Part shown: one piece after another, positions 12,526 to 12,706 of the stretch
Layout: every line of letters starts with the position of its first letter
How positions within the stretch are numbered: position 1 is the stretch's first letter
Assembly: GCA_017383665.1 (NCBI GenBank)
Contig: JAFNWA010000134.1
Span: forward strand, 1 to 12,706
Reading direction: 5' to 3'
Source of the DNA: Bacteroidaceae bacterium
GTDB lineage: Bacteria; Bacteroidota; Bacteroidia; Bacteroidales; Bacteroidaceae
Length of the DNA stretch: 12,706 bases
Made by a program: the position numbers and the translations under genes
Notes under the pieces: generated by a model
Database searches by the model: none
Seen by the model: only the letters and a program-made list of their open reading frames with translations
Told to the model about the DNA's origin: nothing

Positions 12526-12706
12526 TTAGCCTCCGAAGTTATCATACATAATAGACTTCTCCTCAACACCAAGGTCGGTAAGCATGTTGACCACAGCCTT
12601 TGACATTGGGCCAGGACCACACATGTAGTACTCGATATCCTCAGGAGCCTCGTGGTCTTTGAGGTATGTCTCGTAGATTACCTGGTGTACGAAACCTGCA
12701 GTGTAC
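12526..12706 (-). CDS. nqrF: Na+-translocating NADH:quinone reductase subunit F (C-terminal 59 residues, runs off right edge)
   Basis: Only the 3' end is present: 59 codons plus a TAA stop. The residues 'GFVHQVIYETYLKDHEAP', 'EDIEYYMCGPGPMSKAVV' and the end 'SIMYDNFGG' match the C-terminus of NqrF. NqrF is the NADH-oxidising, FAD- and 2Fe-2S-containing subunit of the Na+-NQR respiratory complex in the inner membrane. The CGPGPM segment is the conserved cysteine motif of the ferredoxin-NADP reductase-like NADH-binding domain, and the MYDNFG tail is typical of the subunit. The FAD and iron-sulfur domains lie outside the window. It is usually the last gene of nqrABCDEF, which fits a terminator following it here. 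It converges on pgeF. Confidence 0.92.
   Translation of the reverse strand, partial: YTAGFVHQVIYETYLKDHEAPEDIEYYMCGPGPMSKAVVNMLTDLGVEEKSIMYDNFGG

Overview
The window looks like a chromosomal segment from the phylum Bacteroidota, most likely order Bacteroidales and plausibly a Prevotella or Bacteroides relative. The evidence is: Bacteroidota-type promoters (TTTG, about 19 bases, TAnnTTTG), A-rich leaders without Shine-Dalgarno sequences, an NqrF C-terminus, secreted proteins built from trefoil and discoidin-like modules, and a C-terminal 'YDLQGRK...GLYIVNGKKV' tail that I know from this group. I cannot place it to genus from this segment alone.

Left part (1-9480, minus strand): the centrepiece is one 8.5-kb gene for a secreted protein of about 2,832 residues. 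It has an M60/enhancin-type zinc metallopeptidase domain (HEIGH with a downstream Glu), four divergent discoidin (F5/8 type C-like) modules joined by helical linkers, and several trefoil-like (ricin-like) modules. This is the architecture expected of a surface or secreted mucin- or glycoprotein-degrading enzyme. A 53-residue peptide gene follows its stop codon by about 30 bases, possibly translationally coupled, and then a candidate terminator. Further left is the 5' part of another secreted-protein gene with its own promoter, next to a G8 tract and a 14-bp palindrome.

Middle (9308-9692): a divergent intergenic region. It carries a near-consensus promoter for the M60 gene, a long leader with a 12-bp tandem repeat and a 14-bp palindrome, and a weaker promoter for the rightward operon.

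Right part (9693-12400, plus strand): a compact three-gene operon. It holds metY (O-acetylhomoserine sulfhydrylase, homocysteine synthesis), a short exported TonB C-terminal-domain protein, and pgeF (YfiH/laccase-domain peptidoglycan editing factor) overlapping it by four bases. The operon ends in a strong 17-bp hairpin that can also terminate the converging nqrF gene. The 3' end of nqrF (Na+-translocating NADH:quinone reductase subunit F) enters from the right edge. Between nqrF and the hairpin is an imperfect long stem-loop that may be a dispersed intergenic repeat or a structured RNA.

Metabolically the right half is housekeeping. The left half is accessory secreted-enzyme territory. The best candidate for something undescribed is the giant M60/discoidin protein together with its linked small peptide; I see no CRISPR, phage, transposase or tRNA.
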